Source of the DNA: Malurus cyaneus samueli
Lineage: Eukaryota; Chordata; Aves; Passeriformes; Maluridae
DNA length: 64,000 nucleotides
Direction: 5' to 3'
NCBI GenBank assembly: GCA_009741485.1
Contig: CM019236.1
Location: 31,110,888 to 31,174,887, forward strand
The notes beneath the pieces are model-generated. The model saw only the letters and a list, made by a program, of their open reading frames with translations. It ran no database searches and was not told the DNA's origin. The position numbers and the translations under genes were made by a program. Below are positions 10,354-21,453 of the stretch, piece by piece. The stretch's first letter is position 1, and every line of letters starts with the position of its first letter.

Positions 10354-10419
10354 TCCGGTCCGCCGGGACCGCGGGCGACGGCCGAGGTCGCGCAGGGCGG
10401 AAGGACGGAGAAGCCCACA
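10354..10419 (+). repeat. Degenerate copy of CpG-island edge 8334-8409
   Basis: An isolated GC-rich patch in AT-rich intron aligns with the beginning of the CpG island. Both share 'ccggtcc', then 'gccgagg', then 'tcgcgcagggcgg', then 'acggagaa' and 'cccaca', in the same order, with small deletions here. It begins where the 9788-10343 block ends. It is probably part of the same assembly artefact or local rearrangement. Confidence 0.65.
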
Positions 10420-13400
10420 ATTACTGCACTGAGTTCTGGTACTGAAAATAAGAATTTTAGCGTCTATGCCATCCATGTTTAAGAAGCAGGCAAGCTGAAG
10501 TTGACTTTCTAATATTAGAAGTCTCAGTTCTCCATTATTGTAGTTAATGAAAATGCATCTGCCGCAGCAGAGGTAAACATCTTTTTTTTTGAGGTCTGTG
10601 AAAGGTCTGTGCATGCTGTTTTGTCCTTCAGATGACACTCACACTGATTGTCAGCAGTACTGTCTTTTAGGAGGAAGGAAGAGTTTTAGCTGTCTGGAAC
10701 CAAAATACTAAGTCTCTGGTGCCAGATTTAGCAGCCTGACATCCAGTGACCCAGGGATTTTTGGCCCTAGCCTTGACTTTCACAGTTTGTTTTCATGCAG
10801 ACCGTGAAGATACATTCATGTATGAGAATGACTCACAAGTATTTTGAAGCCAGATTTGTTTATTGGCTTTTTTATTATGAGTGAGAAATCCAGGACGTAG
10901 TTGTGCTGACCTTGCTCTAGGGAGTAATCCTTTTGACTAGCGATTAAACCCCAGGTGAAATAAAGATTGACATTGCTGGCGTGCATTAAGCCTTCCAGAC
11001 AGGACTAGACAAACAGGAAGTTTTAAAAATTCTAAAATATTGATTTGGTTCTTACTCGTGTATATGTATCTATGATGTGTTGTTTATGGAGTCCTAAGTC
11101 ATATCAAGAGCACATCTAGATTGTTTATACAATGTAAGCATTTTATTTAATTTCATTTATTGTTTTCTGACTTGTAAAATGTAAAACTAACCTGCATGAA
11201 GTGCTGTCAGTTTAGAAGCCATCCTGAAGAACTTACTGCCTGTCAAACTTCATGGACCAACTGCAACCAACAGTGAGTCATTGAAATGCAGGAGGATACT
11301 TTGTACCTTCTCGAAGGGGTCAGGTGTTCACCCTTTTTGCCTTTCAGAAAAACTAATGTTTTTACCTCTGTGCAGCATCATAAAGTTCAGAAGAAGTCTT
11401 CCTGAGTTTGTAAAAGCAGGTGAGTCTGGAAGTCCTGACATTAATACAGAATTACAAGATGTTAGACAGACTGGTGTGGAGCAGGTTATGCATTTACTTC
11501 TAAAACCCACAGAGTACCTAAGGAGGAGAAATACGCCCATTTGAATGTTAACGTGCTATTGCAAATGTATCATACATCCTGAAGCCAGGAAGATTGGTCT
11601 AAAGAGTAATTTTCCAGAAATGGGCAATAAAGTGCCCCAGAAATGGGCATCAAAGTGTTGTGCCTCCAAATGGTCCTTTTTCTTTAGGCATGCAGTCTCC
11701 TTTGGCAGTGCTATGCCAGTGTGACCAGAAGCATATTGCTTCCGACAGGTTTTTGTACAGTGTTAAAACTACCACAGTCACTTTGGGTGATACAGATTTG
11801 ACAGTCTGGGGCATTTAAACAGAATTGTTTTAAAATAGCATGAGCTTTGTTTTCACATGACTGCATTCATTGCATAATATGGCTCTTGTGAGGCACAGTC
11901 AAAACTAAGCTCTCAGAAAGTAATAATTTCATAGGGAAAGAGATTAACAAAAATTCTGGGAATGGCCACGTCCGATGTTCCATTGGAAACAACTGAATAA
12001 ATGTGACTGACATTTAAGTAGCAGTTTGGATGTGATGATTTGAACCAAAAGTCTGTAATAGGGTGTATTTTCTACCACTGTACCCTGCTTTTATGATACA
12101 TTGTGATCACATTTGTCTGAACGACAAGACCAAATTAAGCAGTTTATAGAGTTTTATAGTAAAACAAATTTGATGTGGAAAAAAACATCTGAAGCAATTA
12201 CTTCCACTCCACTCATCATTGTCAGTAACTTGTTAGAAGCCCTGACTTTAGATGGAAAGTACAGTGCTTCCCTCTTTAATAAGACACCCTGTGAATGGCT
12301 CAGTAAGACAATGACTGTGATGGTTAATAAGAAGCAAATGAAATTCCTACCTGGCTGTGCTGTTGTCCACAAAATTCTGTGGCCTTCATAGCAATTCTGT
12401 CTTGATTCAGAGCCTGTCTACACAGGTTCTCCTGCAAAAAAAGAGAATACTAGGGTTCATCTGCCTGAATGTTTTTTTTTAATTCCTTGGTCAGAGGTAT
12501 GTAAAATATTTTTTAGTGGAGTATATGAAGCAATCCAATTACTAAACCAACTGCAACTAACCAATTTTTACTGTTCCGTGTTGATATCAGTATTTTTCTG
12601 AATCTCTAGCACACCTGAATTCATAATATATCCCTGATATCCCACAGTGTTGAGCGGGAGCTGTGTGTACTTTTCTAGTGATAGGATGTCACGTGTCTTT
12701 TCCGACTCGCTGTGGTTGAAGTTGGACTCGCACTAGCTCTGCTTTTCTCCTTCCATGTTTCCTCACAGCTTCACTCACTAAACTGTGGTCAGTTCCTGTG
12801 TATGTAAAGGTGCATGTGGAAGTTGGTCTGCCAAGTTGGGCAGTGTTTATTTTTATTAGAGTAAATGCTGCTCCATGTATCAGGACAAGCCAAGGAAGTT
12901 GCAAGCAGAGCTGTTTTCAGGGTGGTGTGGCACTGTGGCACTGAGGACAGTGCCCAAACAGGCTGCTAGACACCTCTGCCCAAGAGGCATGCGCAACCAG
13001 CTGTCTTTGTTTTTCTCAGTGTGGAGTGCTACCTTTTGAGATCAAGGGAAGGGAGCAAATTTTTGATCTGGAAATAAAGACTATATTTAGACCAAAAAAA
13101 CCCTTACTTAGCTGCTGAGGGGATTATTTCCGCAGCAGGTAGGGAAATTCCTTCTGTTTGTGCACTCTAGCTTGATTGCCAGATACATTATTCACATTTG
13201 GCATCATTCCCATGCGTCCTTTTATTGATATTACATAATTGAAAGGATGAAAAATTGACTTTAATCTAAATTGCCCTTTAGTTGGTACTGTGTAACCCTT
13301 CTGAGTTTCTGATGGCTTAAACAGTCTGTGCCAGTTTCAAACCCTGTTTCTAAATCTGATTGGTAGAACTGCTGCTTTGTATACTAGAAAGATCATGACT

Positions 13401-16400
13401 TTTTTTTTAATTTTGGAGATTTCTCAAGCATCTGTTACTGTAGTATTTTTCCACTTGATAGTGTGCTTTCCATTTTTATGTATGTACATAAAAGCTGGAG
13501 CACTGAATGGCACCCATCTCTAAATTTTCTTCCAGTGGTCTCTGGAGGCAAAGACTACCTGTGGATTCTATGCTCAAAACACAGCTTGCATCAGATTTCT
13601 GTTTCATATCTTGACTTCCATCTTAACAGGAATTATTACACAGCAAGGAAGAACTTGCTGCTCTTGGTCACTCGTGCAAAACTGCCTTTAAGTTTTAAAT
13701 GTGTCCTTGTGACTAGCATAATGATTGATAGCATGCTTCCTAAAAGTGATGGAGCAGCATAACCAGTTTCAATTGAAGCAGATGTTGCAGAGGTTACTGT
13801 GCAGTAGAATCTGTGATTTTATGTAGCAATTTACTGCAAATGTAAGGGAGGTGCTGGGTTGGTCTGGCATATTCTTGTGAAGGATGGAGGGTTAGGAGCT
13901 TGAATACTGACAATCATGGCTTAGTAGTGTACCAATAAAGTCTTTGGCTTTGAAAAGCTCAGCAGGAGGGATGGAGTTGAAAATCTGCTTTACAGGCCCT
14001 AAGGACCTGCTGCCACTCTGTGAGTGCATCTGAAGAGAAACTGTATGGACAGCATTTAGTTGGGAATTGCCCTTGATGAAGCCAATTCATTGCCCTCTTA
14101 TCAGTGAAAGTCTGTGCTGTGTTCAGGGACAGTCAAAACATCCTCCAAACCTTTTCTCTTACAGCTAAAAGCTCTTCCTTTTGCTGCTTTCCAGAAACTT
14201 CAGTGGCTCTGGTTCTCGATTCCTTCTCACATAGTGGCCCCTGATGGACAGAGGTGGTGGATTTCCTTTCTTAAATGTATGGAGATAATCAGACAAAAGA
14301 AAATCGAGCTATAGCATGGTATTACCGTGATGATGTTTGCCACAGCAGAATTACCTTGCTTTCAGTGCTTATCTAATCCTGCGCAGAATCTTGGAGACAA
14401 AACAGCATTTTTATAATCCGAGGTTATAGCACATTACAGGAATCTATCCAATCTGTCACAGAAGTTCCAGGAGTTAATATTTTTTTTTGTTCCAAAGCAG
14501 AGAAAAAAAGAGCAGAATTGCTATTTACTGTGCTTATGTTTTCCATAACTTTTCCCTTTATGGAGTCTCTACAGACCTGCATGGTAGAAAATGAAAAATT
14601 AGAAGTGGTTGTTTGAAGTTCAGCATATTTTCAATTTGTCTGTAGATGGAAATCACTGTGATGGACCTGGACAGAATGATTAATGGGTATGTAGTTGCAC
14701 TTGATGTGATGGTGTTCTTGTGTTCATGAAAGAGGATATATCTTTATAAATTAGCATATTTCAGGGCTTTTTTTAATTATTCTGTAGACTGAAATTGGAC
14801 TGACGTAGTTGTTGCAGCATTGTACGGTTCACACTGAGTGCAGCAATTTCTGCTCACCTTCTTTGCCTATGATCATTCCTCCACAGAAAGGAGTGTTATT
14901 TGATCCCAGCAAAGGTGCTGCTGAGGCAGCAGCAGTATAACCTTGTGGTTTGGTGTGATGCCAGAGGGCCTTCTGAAAGAACAAGAAATTCAACCACTCA
15001 TTTGGCCGTTGGGCCTCCTAGTGTGTGGGAGGGCTGGAGAACTGAATGCGTATCTATTTCAGAATATGTAGGTGCCACTAGCTCGGATCCTTGTCAGCAC
15101 TGATGTTATTTTCATCGGGCTGAGTTTTGGACCTGTGTTCCTTGCATTTGTTATCAGTGTCAAAAGGGGATGCTGTGCTGAGTGCTTTGTAAATAGAAAT
15201 TCTAAAATAGAGAAAAATACTGGCTTTCCCTGCCTTTTCCCCCTCAGTTCTATGGCAGCAGAACTCTTCACACTGTTGAAGTGTTTACATTCCTTTCTGC
15301 CTCCTTCATATTTTTTGTGGATTTCAGTATGATGTTTTTAGTAACTTGTGTAATTTATATATCAATTGCTACTCTTTTTGATTGCCCAAATTCCAGTTTG
15401 TATTGGCTGCAGAAAGTCTTCAAATGTGAAAAGAGTTTATCTAAACTTTTTGATATAGGACTTGTTTTTCACCTTTGTGTTATGCAATTTAGTGAGTGTT
15501 GTGCAGAAGCACCAAAGATGCTATTCATCTGTCAATTTAAAGTGTCTTTAAGCACTAGACATCACTTCTGTTCTGCTTCTGTGGGAAAGAGTGTGACTAA
15601 AATGAAACAGGGTGATAGGAGAACATGTTTCATTAGAGATGAAAGCTGGTTTTTTTTTTCCTCTGGAAAGAAAGTTTTCCTGCCATTACTGTTGATTTAG
15701 TCTTTTATGACTTTTAGTAGACTATCAGGACTTGCTCTTTTAAGCACCAGACAGTGGGATATTTTTGCTGAGTTATTTTCCAATCTGTACACTTTTCAGC
15801 TCTAAGGTACGTGCCAGAAATTCCTTTTCATGCAAAATCAATCTAGATGCAGCAAACCAATTAATAATTCATAAGGTATAAATGTCAAAAAATAGTGTTT
15901 GCCTTTCCAGATGAGTCACTTAGAGCTTGTCTGTCTTGGAAAGTTACGGCGTCATAATCTAAGGGCTGAATTGGAAGTGCTGCAGTTTTGCAAGTATAAC
16001 TCTGCAGTGGATGGGATGCCTGTGGTAAACCAGATTTTCAACTTAATTGTTCTTTTTTTAAAAAAGGGAGCAGAAGATATCAGACTAAGACCCACCTTTC
16101 CATTGCAGAGACAGTGTTTGCACAGAACTGGCTAAGGCATTAGCGATGACCGGTTAGTTTATTTTTCTCTACTAATTCACCAGCTTGATTGTTTTTTTCT
16201 CTAGGAATGTTATCTTTGTCATCCAAACACAGTTAGCTAAAACTGTGTTTTGCTTCAGTGGAAGTAAAAGCTGATTTCAGTACTTAGGAACAGGTCCTAA
16301 CTGAGTCTTCTGTCAGTTGTTTCATCCCATTTCTTGCATTGGCCAGGAATTTGGTTTTACTTTCTAGTGTTATGAAAGGAATTTTAATGAGTTAAAAGAA

Positions 16401-19400
16401 CAGAGTCGAGGCATGAAGTGTGTTCCTAACAAATGCAGACATTTTTAGGACCAAAAATGTTTAAATGTGGAAATGTGTAAGGATTTTCTTACTAAAGAGA
16501 GAAAGACCAAAAAATATATAAAATATCAATATATATAAAATATAAAAAGATAAATAACTTTGTTTTTTCTTTCTTTCACGGTGCTGTAATTCAAAATATG
16601 TAAGTCAGGATGATTTGGGACCTATGGCTTTTCAAAGGCCTGAATTGACATATTTTAGGAGAGCTGCATTTTTATGGCCAAAAAACTGTAACACTTGAAA
16701 TAGAATACCAAAAGCTTTACAGCCTCTGGAAAGCATCCTGGTTTTTTATTCAGCGGTAGACATGGGTGGGAATAAAACACCAGAAGGGAAGATGAGGGTG
16801 AAAGACTGGAGAGGTCCACAAAAGAAATCCTTGAAAACTGAGCCAGAGGCAAATTCTCTGCTCTGGTGTGTGTGGGTGACTGACTAGCGGGAGGAGGAAT
16901 GGCAGTTGTTAGTGAATGAAGCTAGCACTTGGTATTTGCTGCTTCATTAGCCTGCTATTTCCAGAATCCTCTGCTCCTGATCTGGACACAGTGATAATGT
17001 GTGTTGTTCCAGCCCAGGAGAAAAGATGACAGTGTTCCCAAAGCACGCACAACTTAGGCAGCACCAATGGGTTAGCAAGGTCAGCATGAATTTAACGGTG
17101 TCCATCAGTGTAGGTGGAATCAATGTGACTAACAAGAAAAAAAACCAACATTGTTTCTAAGATGACAACCCCAGCTGTCGCAGATTTCCTGTTTCACTGG
17201 GAGAAAGAATAAAGAAAAGGCAATACTTCTCTGCTGCTCTGATTTCAGGGTAGTCTTTTCACAAAAACTGCTGGACAGCCACTGAAAAATAAGCTCTCCA
17301 TGACTTAGTGCTTTCTCCTTTCCCCAGGGAGAGTTTGCTGTCCTGATTAGACTGGCAGAGCCTTTATGTTTTGTGTATGGAAAGTTTCCCCAGTGCTGGC
17401 TGCCAAAGGTTCTGCTAGGTTTTGATCAGCAAAGTCCCTGCTTCAAACCTGTGACTCATTCAGACAGTTCGGTGAAGCTCAAAATTCCGCAGGCAGGAGC
17501 TGAGCTCCGGGTTAGTGTGTTCCTGGGGCTCCCCGCAGTGCCGTGACGTGCTGGCACCCCAGGGGCTGTCAGTGCCTCCAAGTACCCAGCCAGGCTGCAG
17601 AGGCAGAATGCCCTAACAGGTACTGGCTATGCGATGCGTGGCTTTTCCTGATGATTGTCCCACTGTGTCTTGGTTTTCTGTAACCCTAAAGGAGCGGGAA
17701 ACATTGCTGCAGACTCTTAAGATGAGTTTCAGTGTATCTGAAGAAAAGGAGCCATCCTTCTGCTCTGTGCTGCTTAGTGCATATCATAAGTGGCTAAATG
17801 ACATGCATTCTCCTTCCTCAGAACAGCACAAGTCTCTGGACGTGTGAGGCTGTGGTGAGGAGGCCTCGACTACAGGAGCTGGCATTTTGGCTCTCTTGTT
17901 TCTTGATGAGCATCCTGAATGTACAGGCCAAGAAAGGACCTCAGCATGCTTCTGTGTGAGTTTCTGACTGGGGCTTATTGGTTCCACTGCAGAATCTAGT
18001 CCAACAATAAAATAAATTTCTGAGATAAAGCCAAATTGGAATGTGGATGGACTTCTATTTGAAAATGTCTGCTAGACTGTAGGATTCACATGATGCCCAA
18101 GGGCTGGCCTTACCTTCATTTCTTTTGGGCTGATAGCGTAACTGCTGATTTACTCCTCTTATCTTAAGAACAAGACTACTTCCCAAATCATGTGCTAAAA
18201 ATGGCTCTATGGGATTTCTACCAACTTTTATAAAATGCAGATAGTCTTCCCAAGTAGATTTGAAAGCTCTAGAGACACACAGACATGGTGTTCCTTGTGA
18301 AAGAGTCTTTCTCTCTCCTCTTGCACAGCACATTGGAGCAAGACAGATTTGAAAATTTAACGATGCAGCAATAAAACAGCCTATTCTAGTTCCATATTTC
18401 TCTCATTTCTGTTTGCAGATTAACTACATGTGTGCCCAGGGAAACTTCTTGACCTACAAACAGACTGACTGCTATAGACCTTTTCCTTATTTCCTCCTCA
18501 TATTTCTTTAAAACCTTTGGAAGTTATTATTAAAATAAAATTTATTTCCTTTAAATGCTATATTAATTTTCTTGCAATAAAATTAAAGTTGGGAAGGTAA
18601 ATTAGGCAGCTGAGGGGGAAGTCATGAATGTCAAATGAGCTCTTTGTTAAAGAATGAAGACAAGATAAGCAATGTAAGTAATGTAAGTAACAGCCTTGTG
18701 GGTGGCTGAGCCAGAGGGCTCAGGGCTTGAAACTTAGGGCTTTTGAAGCATGTGATGGAGCAGGTAGCAGAGACCTACAGCAAGAGGGAAGAGTGGGATC
18801 AGATGTTGTCTTTGTGTGCTGTGTTTTAGTAATTTTATTAGCAGTATACTGAGGACTTAACAGAAGAGCATGTGAGGAATATTTATTTTTTCCTATTCTC
18901 TGTTGCATACCATGGCTGTTTCACTATCAGACGTCATCAGGTGTCAGTATATACATTTCCTGGCCTGAAATGTCCACTATTGCTTTTGAGAGCAAGTGGG
19001 TCTGTAGTTATAGGTTTAAGATGTGAAATATTGAAGCTTAGCTGCATTAATAAGTATGGATGGGATAATGCCAACTTACTCCTCAGTATTTCCAGGTGAG
19101 AGATGAGAGTGCTTTAAAATGCCCCATTTTTTGCTTTCACAAGCTTGCCTTGGCGTTTACTTTCTGTACATTTAAGAAGAAAGTAGTAGTCACTACTGGT
19201 ACCCTGTGCTAAGCCACAGGGAAGACTTGAGGGAAAGGTCTGGGAAGTATGTCCTGTCCTGTCACAGATAAACCTAAGTCTGACAGAAAATCCCAGGGAG
19301 GAGTGGAAGTGATAGGGGGGGAAAGATAAATCAAGTATATTTACAGGTACTTTTTTCCTGCCTCAACCTTTCTCAGCCTCTGCCAACAGGAAAAGCTCTG

Positions 19401-20095
19401 CAGTACCCTCTTCTGCAACCATTTCTCTTCCCACATCTCAGCTGCAAAGTGGCTAGAAGGGCAGAAAAAGTAACTTTTTGTTCCTCAGAGATCTGAGGAA
19501 TTTCTGGCAGGGTTTGTCGGCTTACTTTCCTCTGCAGCAGGTCAGGGTGAGCAAGTAGCTGAGACTTAAGCAATTAATTCATTGTTCCTATGGTTGTGAC
19601 TCCTTGGCTCTACTGAAATAATGTTTGGTTAGCACGCTGAAAAGGTTGTGTTTTGTTCTGATACCTTATTTGTTTTTAAACAGCAAGAGGCCTACCATTA
19701 ACAATTGCTCTAAATTATAAAAGTGTAGTATAGTCCTTTATTCTTAAATGTAATATTTTAAAAGGTGAGTCAGTCCATTCATGAAAGCAGAAAGCATTTA
19801 TGTATTATCCCAGGTTTTGCAAGCAAGCAGTGCATAACCAAGGTGTACAAAATTTTTCCCAGTATTTTGTTTCCAAAGGAGACTTGATACAAATTTACAG
19901 TGGAGGTGACCTGGTTGTTAATATGAGATACACACTAATGCATATGGTATATGCCTTAACTCAGCAGCAAGAAAATACTGCAGACTAAACTCTGCAGAAC
20001 CGGGGTTTTTTTTTTTGCTCATTTGTCTTAAGCATTCAGAGGTAATTTTTAACTAAGTTTTAAAAAAAATTGTTAATAGTGTTTTGACAGCATAT
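10420..20095. other. Intron 1 segment, no genes recognised
   Basis: Mostly AT-rich intronic DNA with short T- and A-runs. A somewhat GC-richer patch at about 17460-17620 ends in a donor-like 'aacaggtactgg', but has no supporting open frame. Many short open frames occur by chance. I see no transposon that I can name. Confidence 0.6.
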
Positions 20096-20100
20096 AATCC
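20096..20100. repeat. Target-site duplication, left
   Basis: The 5-mer aatcc abuts the TG end of the LTR and is repeated exactly at 21449-21453. Confidence 0.85.
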
Positions 20101-20778
20101 TGTCGCGGTTTGGAATGCCGGCCGAAAGCCAGGCCCCCACAACACCTGCTCTTTCGCTCTCCCCCACCACCACACCGGGTAGAGAAGAGCGAAGGGGAAA
20201 AAAAAACTACAAAAGGTTCAAGTTGAGATAAGGAACAGGGAAGAAAACACTTAATGGACAAACAGGCACTACTAAATAATCAAGTGAATTTATTACTAAC
20301 AAAGTCAGAGGAGGAGAATGAGAAATAAAATACAAACCCTAAAGACACCGATCTTCTCCCACTCCCTCCCCCCTTCCCACATACAACAAAGCAGCAGGAA
20401 CGAACAGGGTGTGGGTTGGTCAGTTCATCACCGATCCTCTGTGACAGCTGAGGAGAAGATTCCTTCCCTTGCGATGCCGTGGGTCCCTCCCACAGGAGAC
20501 AGTTCTCAGTGAACCTCTCCGGCATGGTTCCCACTCTACGAGCAGCAGCACAGATCTGCTGCTCGTGATCCCCCACGGGCAAACAGTCATCTCAAAACTA
20601 TTGCGCCGTGGGCTCTCTTGTCCACTGGGTACAGTCAGAAAGCCAGGCTGTTCCATCTCGGGAGCAAGGCCTCTCTCTCCATGGGTCTCCTGCTGGACAC
20701 AGCCCTTCTCGTGTCCGCCTGCTCCGGCGTGGGACCTCCCTCCTCCACGGCTGCGGTGATCTCTGCACCCTCTGTGGA

Positions 20779-21127
20779 CCCATGGGCTGCAGGGGGACAG
20801 CCTGCTCCCATGGTCACCGGGGCTGCAGGGGACAGCCTGCTCCACCCATGTCACCATGGGCTGCAGGGGACAGTCTGCTCCACCATGGTCACCATATGGG
20901 CTGCAGGGGGACAGCCCTCCACCATGTCACCAGGCTGCAGGGGACAGCCTGCTCCACCATGGCCCATGGGCGCAGGGGGACAGCCCTCCACCATGGTCAC
21001 CATGGCTCAGGGGGACAGCGCTCCACCATGGTCACTGGGCTGCAGGGGACAGCCTGCTCCAACATGGTCACCGTGGGCTGCAGCGGGACAGCTGCTCCAC
21101 ATGGTCATCACCATGGCCTGCAAAGGA
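20779..21127. repeat. Minisatellite inside the ERVL-like LTR
   Basis: About nine tandem units of 33-40 bp. Each has a CCATGGTCACCATGG-like palindromic core (often degraded), then a GGGCTGCAGGGG block and ACAGCCTGCTCCA. Unit length varies, so open frames running through the array shift between units and are not genes. It occupies the middle of the LTR, probably U3. Confidence 0.9.
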
Positions 21128-21234
21128 ATCCCAGCTCCGGCGCCTGGAGCAGCTCCTCCCCCTCCTGCACTGACCTTGGTGTCTGCATCCTTCACATATT
21201 TCTCAGCCTCCTCCACTGGCAAAACTACTCTGTG

Positions 21235-21354
21235 NGCTCCTTGTTTTGATTTCTTCTTAAATATGTTTTCACAGAGGCNTAACCACTATCTTTAATTGGC
21301 CCAGNTTTGGTCAGTGGCATGTCCATCATCCTCAGAGCCAACAGCAATTGGCTN
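21235..21354. other. Four isolated ambiguous bases
   Basis: Single Ns at 21235, 21279, 21305 and 21354, all within the LTR. Isolated Ns rather than a run suggest conflicting reads from other copies of the family. Confidence 0.9.
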
Positions 21355-21448
21355 TGCTGGACATGGTGGAAGCCTCCAGAAGCTTCTCACAGGCGCCATC
21401 TTTTTGGCCCCCCCACCTCCAAAAACTGGGCCAAGTAAAACCACCACA

Positions 21449-21453
21449 AATCC
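21449..21453. repeat. Target-site duplication, right
   Basis: Exact repeat of aatcc found at 20096-20100, directly after the CA end of the LTR. Confidence 0.85.

Larger units (their letters stand above)
20101..21448 (-). mobile_element. Solo LTR of an ERVL-like endogenous retrovirus
   Basis: The 1,348-bp element begins TGTCGCGGTTT and ends AAACCACCACA. This gives TG...CA ends and imperfect terminal inverted repeats (nine of eleven positions pair). It is flanked by the exact 5-bp duplication aatcc. ERVL-group elements usually duplicate 5 bp, and many avian ERVL LTRs start TGTGGTGGTTT, which is the minus-strand start here. On the minus strand an AATAAA signal (about 20286-20291) lies ~185 bp before the 3' end, as expected for R/U5, so minus orientation is favoured. 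No internal gag or pol remains, so this is a recombined solo LTR. Four single Ns and a minisatellite lie inside. Confidence 0.85.

Noticed and set aside
17460..17625. GC-richer patch with a donor-like end, considered as an alternative first exon
   Set aside because: No CpG island, no in-frame start consistent with endophilin and no promoter motif.
20608..21295. Overlapping open frames of up to 225 codons, and a regular array that superficially recalls CRISPR spacing
   Set aside because: They follow a GC-rich minisatellite inside an LTR. The units are contiguous with no unique spacers, and the frames shift between units.
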